From: Sipunculus nudus
Lineage: Eukaryota > Annelida > Sipuncula > Golfingiida > Sipunculidae
Length of the DNA: 64,000 nt
Direction of reading: 5' to 3'
Assembly (NCBI GenBank): GCA_026874595.1
Contig: CM049314.1
Span: 29,215,729-29,279,728 of the forward strand
Shown: positions 61,305 through 64,000 of the stretch, one piece after another
Layout: the number at the start of each line of letters is the position of its first letter
Position numbering within the stretch: the first letter of the stretch is position 1
Notes under the pieces: model-generated
The model's database searches: none
Seen by the model: only the letters and a program-made list of their open reading frames with translations
Told to the model about the DNA's origin: nothing
Program-made: the position numbers and the translations under genes

Positions 61305-61559
61305 TTACAACGAAAATGTTCAGTTACACATTAACACGTGTTTTCATGCTGCCGCTGGTGACATTATGTAATAACGTGCCGAAGCACTCAGCCATGGTCA
61401 GGTGTGAGTGTGGGGGGATTATGGTTATGACAGAGCTCATTTCCAAATGCAGACATAACCATAATCCCCCCACACTCCCACACATTTCACATCTGATGAT
61501 TGCGGCAGCATGAAAACACGTGTTAATGTGTAACTGAACATTTTCGTTGTAAATTCTGT
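61298..61559. mobile_element. 262-bp perfect-armed palindrome (MITE-like)
   Basis: The left arm 61298-61355 and right arm 61502-61559 are reverse complements over 58 nt without mismatch, starting ACAGAATTTACAACG. Inside, a second inverted repeat (GTGTGGGGGGATTATGGTTATG and its complement) occupies about 61413-61485. The element sits next to TA repeats, as expected of TA-targeting Tc1/mariner-type MITEs, but an exact target duplication cannot be assigned in that context. Identical arms suggest recent origin. Confidence 0.8.
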
Positions 61560-61624
61560 GTATCAGCTCTTAGCATCAGGCTAATGGAGCACTGTTAGAT
61601 TCGTTCTGCACCTATATACTTCTA

Positions 61625-61678
<54 letters not shown>

Positions 61679-62099
61679 CCAAAACTTTACATTTTTTTTA
61701 TTAATTTGTTTTGTCAACGTAACATTCCGTAAATTCAATAATATATTTCTTTGTTTAATATTTGACAAATTCTTAACAACAGAAAGGATTGCTACTTAGT
61801 TGTCATAATATAAATTCTTAAATTAAGAACAAATGGAATAGTTTAGAAATTTAATGAATATAATTATTTCACACATATTGTGCTGATGCATCAGCTGCAT
61901 AGCTGCAGGGAGCCAGGAATAGACATCATCATATCTAATGATGGGGGAATGTGGTATGAAAAGAAAACCTTGAAAAACTTGCAGAGAGCTTCAGCCCAGA
62001 TATCATTTTATATACTTTGTTTAACCAGATTGTCATAAAATCATGTGTTGTGATTTACGCTATACATCTGAAGTTCCATATGGTAGATACATGTGATTT

Positions 62100-62155
<56 letters not shown>

Positions 62156-62463
62156 ATAATTTCGATGTTCGAAGTGCAACATTAATACATAGATTGTACT
62201 GGATGTATGTATCAAAACGATATAAATACTTTACTGTTCCTTCATTCACATGAGATTTGCAGTGAATGCGATGTGTTTATGCTATTATTTTATTTGTTCA
62301 TAATATGTATGATTTTATTATAATCATATGTTTGTGTATAGATTTGTGTATATGATCTTATGTATTTTAATGTAAATGTATTTATTTGTATACTTTCACA
62401 GGGCCTAGGGAATAACATAATTACTTCTGAACAAGTTACCCTTTATAAATATATATGTACTTA

Positions 62464-62511
<48 letters not shown>

Positions 62512-63716
62512 ATGAAAATTAAGCGGAAGTCATGGCAAATAATTGATTTTTATTATAAAAGAAGAAGATATTATTGAAATATATGATATATTAACAATAC
62601 ATCAGTTGAACACTGACGGTGAACCTTCAAATATATATATAAAATACATATCAACAATATACTGAATGTTCAAAACACTTAAAAAATCACATCTCCAGTT
62701 TCTCATGAGATATCATAAAATGATGAATTAGTTTAACACATGATTATACTATTACTTATGTGATATATAACTTATGTATTGTACTATATATATAATAAAG
62801 ATTCTGAAGATTTGCAAGTATTTCATTAAGTCTTGTGTGTATGCCCGAGTTGTAGTCTGCTGAGTAAAATATATCCCTATATCTATGTTGTATCTGTATA
62901 TCTATGCCTCGTATAGCTAAAAATAGCCTGATGGGGCTTGCCCCGATCAGGGCTATTGTGGTGAACCGGGGCGATAATCTCAGCCAGCTGTGAGCGCGTG
63001 TTACTGCACGTGTTTCGCTGTGAAAGTCCTTGTTACTGGACCACTGGCTATATAAGACCGCTGGCTACAAGGGTTGTTACCAAGGTTACGCACTGGATGG
63101 TTAAAGTCGGTCAGTTAACAGTGCACTGCAAACCGCTGGATGAAACAAACGCCCCGGCTCACCATCGTCTACCAATGCATGCGTTCCCGCCCGCTAGAAA
63201 AATGAAGAAATCGACCTGTGTCTCTGTGTTAACAAAAGAGCCACAACTGCGTCTAGGGCCGGGTAGGTATAGAAATTAGAATAAGGCGGGGTCGGTAAGT
63301 ACGGGCCGGGTTGGTACGTACGGGCCGGGTTGGAAATGAGCCGAATGTAACTGTAATGTTTTTCGTGTCTGAGGGCTAGATCGACCTATTCTGCAGCCAT
63401 CTTTATAATTTTGTTTGTTCATAAAAAAATAAACCATGTTTCCGGTACATTTCTGATATTTTCCTAGCTCCTAGGACTATTCACTACTTAATATCGCCCT
63501 TTAAGGTCGAATCATCGTCAATAATCATGAAAATTACATTATTCTGAAAAACATCTGGTTTCATAGATGATTGCTATATCTATCTTTTCACAAAAACACG
63601 TTCCTGGGGTTATATTGTATCAGTTAGATAAATAAGTATTTTATTTCAGATGTTAACCCCACGTGGGCTGCAAACAGGACCAACTGTCAGATCGGCGAGA
63701 GTGAGCAGCGTGTCAG
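61560..63716. other. AT-rich host DNA with microsatellites
   Basis: (TA)n at 61627-61677, 62108-62158 and 62467-62508. A short GC-richer island (about 62930-63340) contains a TATATAAG at about 63048 and two GTACGGGCCGGGTTGG units near 63299-63330 that recur singly near 61195. No coding region or RNA supported. Confidence 0.5.
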
Positions 63717-63945
63717 TTACTTATTGGTTAACCATGCCGTCGTGGCATTAGGCAAATTGGCACTAATTAATACAAACACGTCCCCGTATACGCCTAACCC
63801 AGAAGTAAACTGTACATCGTACTCCTCGAGTCGTCGAATAATGTCTTTGTCACTGCCGTAAAATATGTTAGTGTCACCCAATAATGGTCCTGGCACCAAG
63901 AATATACCCAGAAATATGAATTTACCGATTGTTATTTCTGTAATA
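63717..63945 (-). CDS. Terminal exon of an unidentified host gene (partial)
   Basis: On the minus strand, after an acceptor (CAATATTACAG), the frame is open for about 75 residues to a stop at 63717, with balanced protein-like composition (F-Y-G-S-D-K-D-I-I-R-R-L-E-E-Y, Y-G-D-V-F-V-L-I-S-A-N-L-P). A donor (CCT|GTAAGA) near 63982 suggests the preceding exon runs off the window. The gene lies upstream of, and in the same direction as, the lipocalin-like gene. Family not recognised. Confidence 0.4.
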
Positions 63946-64000
63946 TTGACCCTTCTATACAATATAACATTTTCTTACAGGGTCCATCATTACATCGCCA

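Noticed and set aside
61316-61513. 65-codon ORF inside the palindrome
   Set aside because: Explained entirely by the inverted-repeat element.

Overview
The window looks like two different kinds of DNA joined together. Positions 1 to about 35.1 kb are compact and gene-dense. They hold about 20 short-spaced genes on both strands, most of them members of local paralogue families. Intron signals lie almost only in the 5' leaders. Strong TATATAAGG promoters sit next to TGACGTCA or CACGTGAC sites, and there are hairpin arrays and pol III tRNA genes. From about 36.4 kb to the end the DNA is AT-rich and gene-poor: a scrambled Gypsy-type LTR retrotransposon, an 8.6 kb tandem duplication, miniature inverted-repeat elements, (TA)n microsatellites and a lipocalin-like gene split into ordinary spliced exons. 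The right part is an animal chromosome. The left part most resembles an accessory-gene region of a large nuclear DNA virus of a marine invertebrate (malacoherpesvirus-like in style), possibly endogenised. No core replication or capsid gene is visible, so the virus family cannot be named. A host accessory locus or an assembly join remain possible.

Layout of the left block. Plus strand, 0.5-13.3 kb: a 485-aa protein of unknown type; a 169-aa protein; small helical proteins (4.8 and 7.4 kb); four paralogues that begin Met-Glu-Thr-Thr-Glu, have an acidic Ser/Asp stretch and share the same leader and poly(A) site (5.4, 6.4, 8.6 and 10.0 kb), two of them broken; a protein with two CARD-like helical repeats that uses the same leader; and a Cys-rich PHD-like protein. 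13.6 kb: tRNA-Arg. Minus strand, 14.6-25.4 kb: a small protein, a RING-finger protein, a degenerate retropepsin-like locus with a 417-bp duplication, a zinc-binding-type protein and four helical proteins forming two paralogous pairs. A plus-strand promoter at 20.95 kb runs into an ORF-poor stretch made of regularly alternating hairpins. A mirror arrangement on the minus strand (promoter at 26.7 kb) runs into a second hairpin array. Both promoters, and a third at 3.2 kb, have the same 22-bp phasing between TGACGTCA and TATATAAGG. 26.7-27.6 kb is an ETS-, CCAAT- and CRE-rich control region. 28.2-33.2 kb holds three tandem zinc-ribbon-like paralogues, the middle one broken. 33.6 kb holds a gene with an FG-nucleoporin-like tail. 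Intron-bearing tRNA-like and tRNA-Asn genes flank the zinc-ribbon cluster.

The recognisable motifs (RING, CARD-like, FG repeats, aspartic-protease-like, PHD-like) point to interaction with host ubiquitin, innate-immune and nuclear-transport machinery rather than to genome replication. That reading is inference. Many genes show birth and decay by local duplication, as expected of host-interaction gene arrays. The strongest candidates for something undescribed are the two hairpin arrays with varying, self-complementary stems and constant loops, and the FG-repeat protein.
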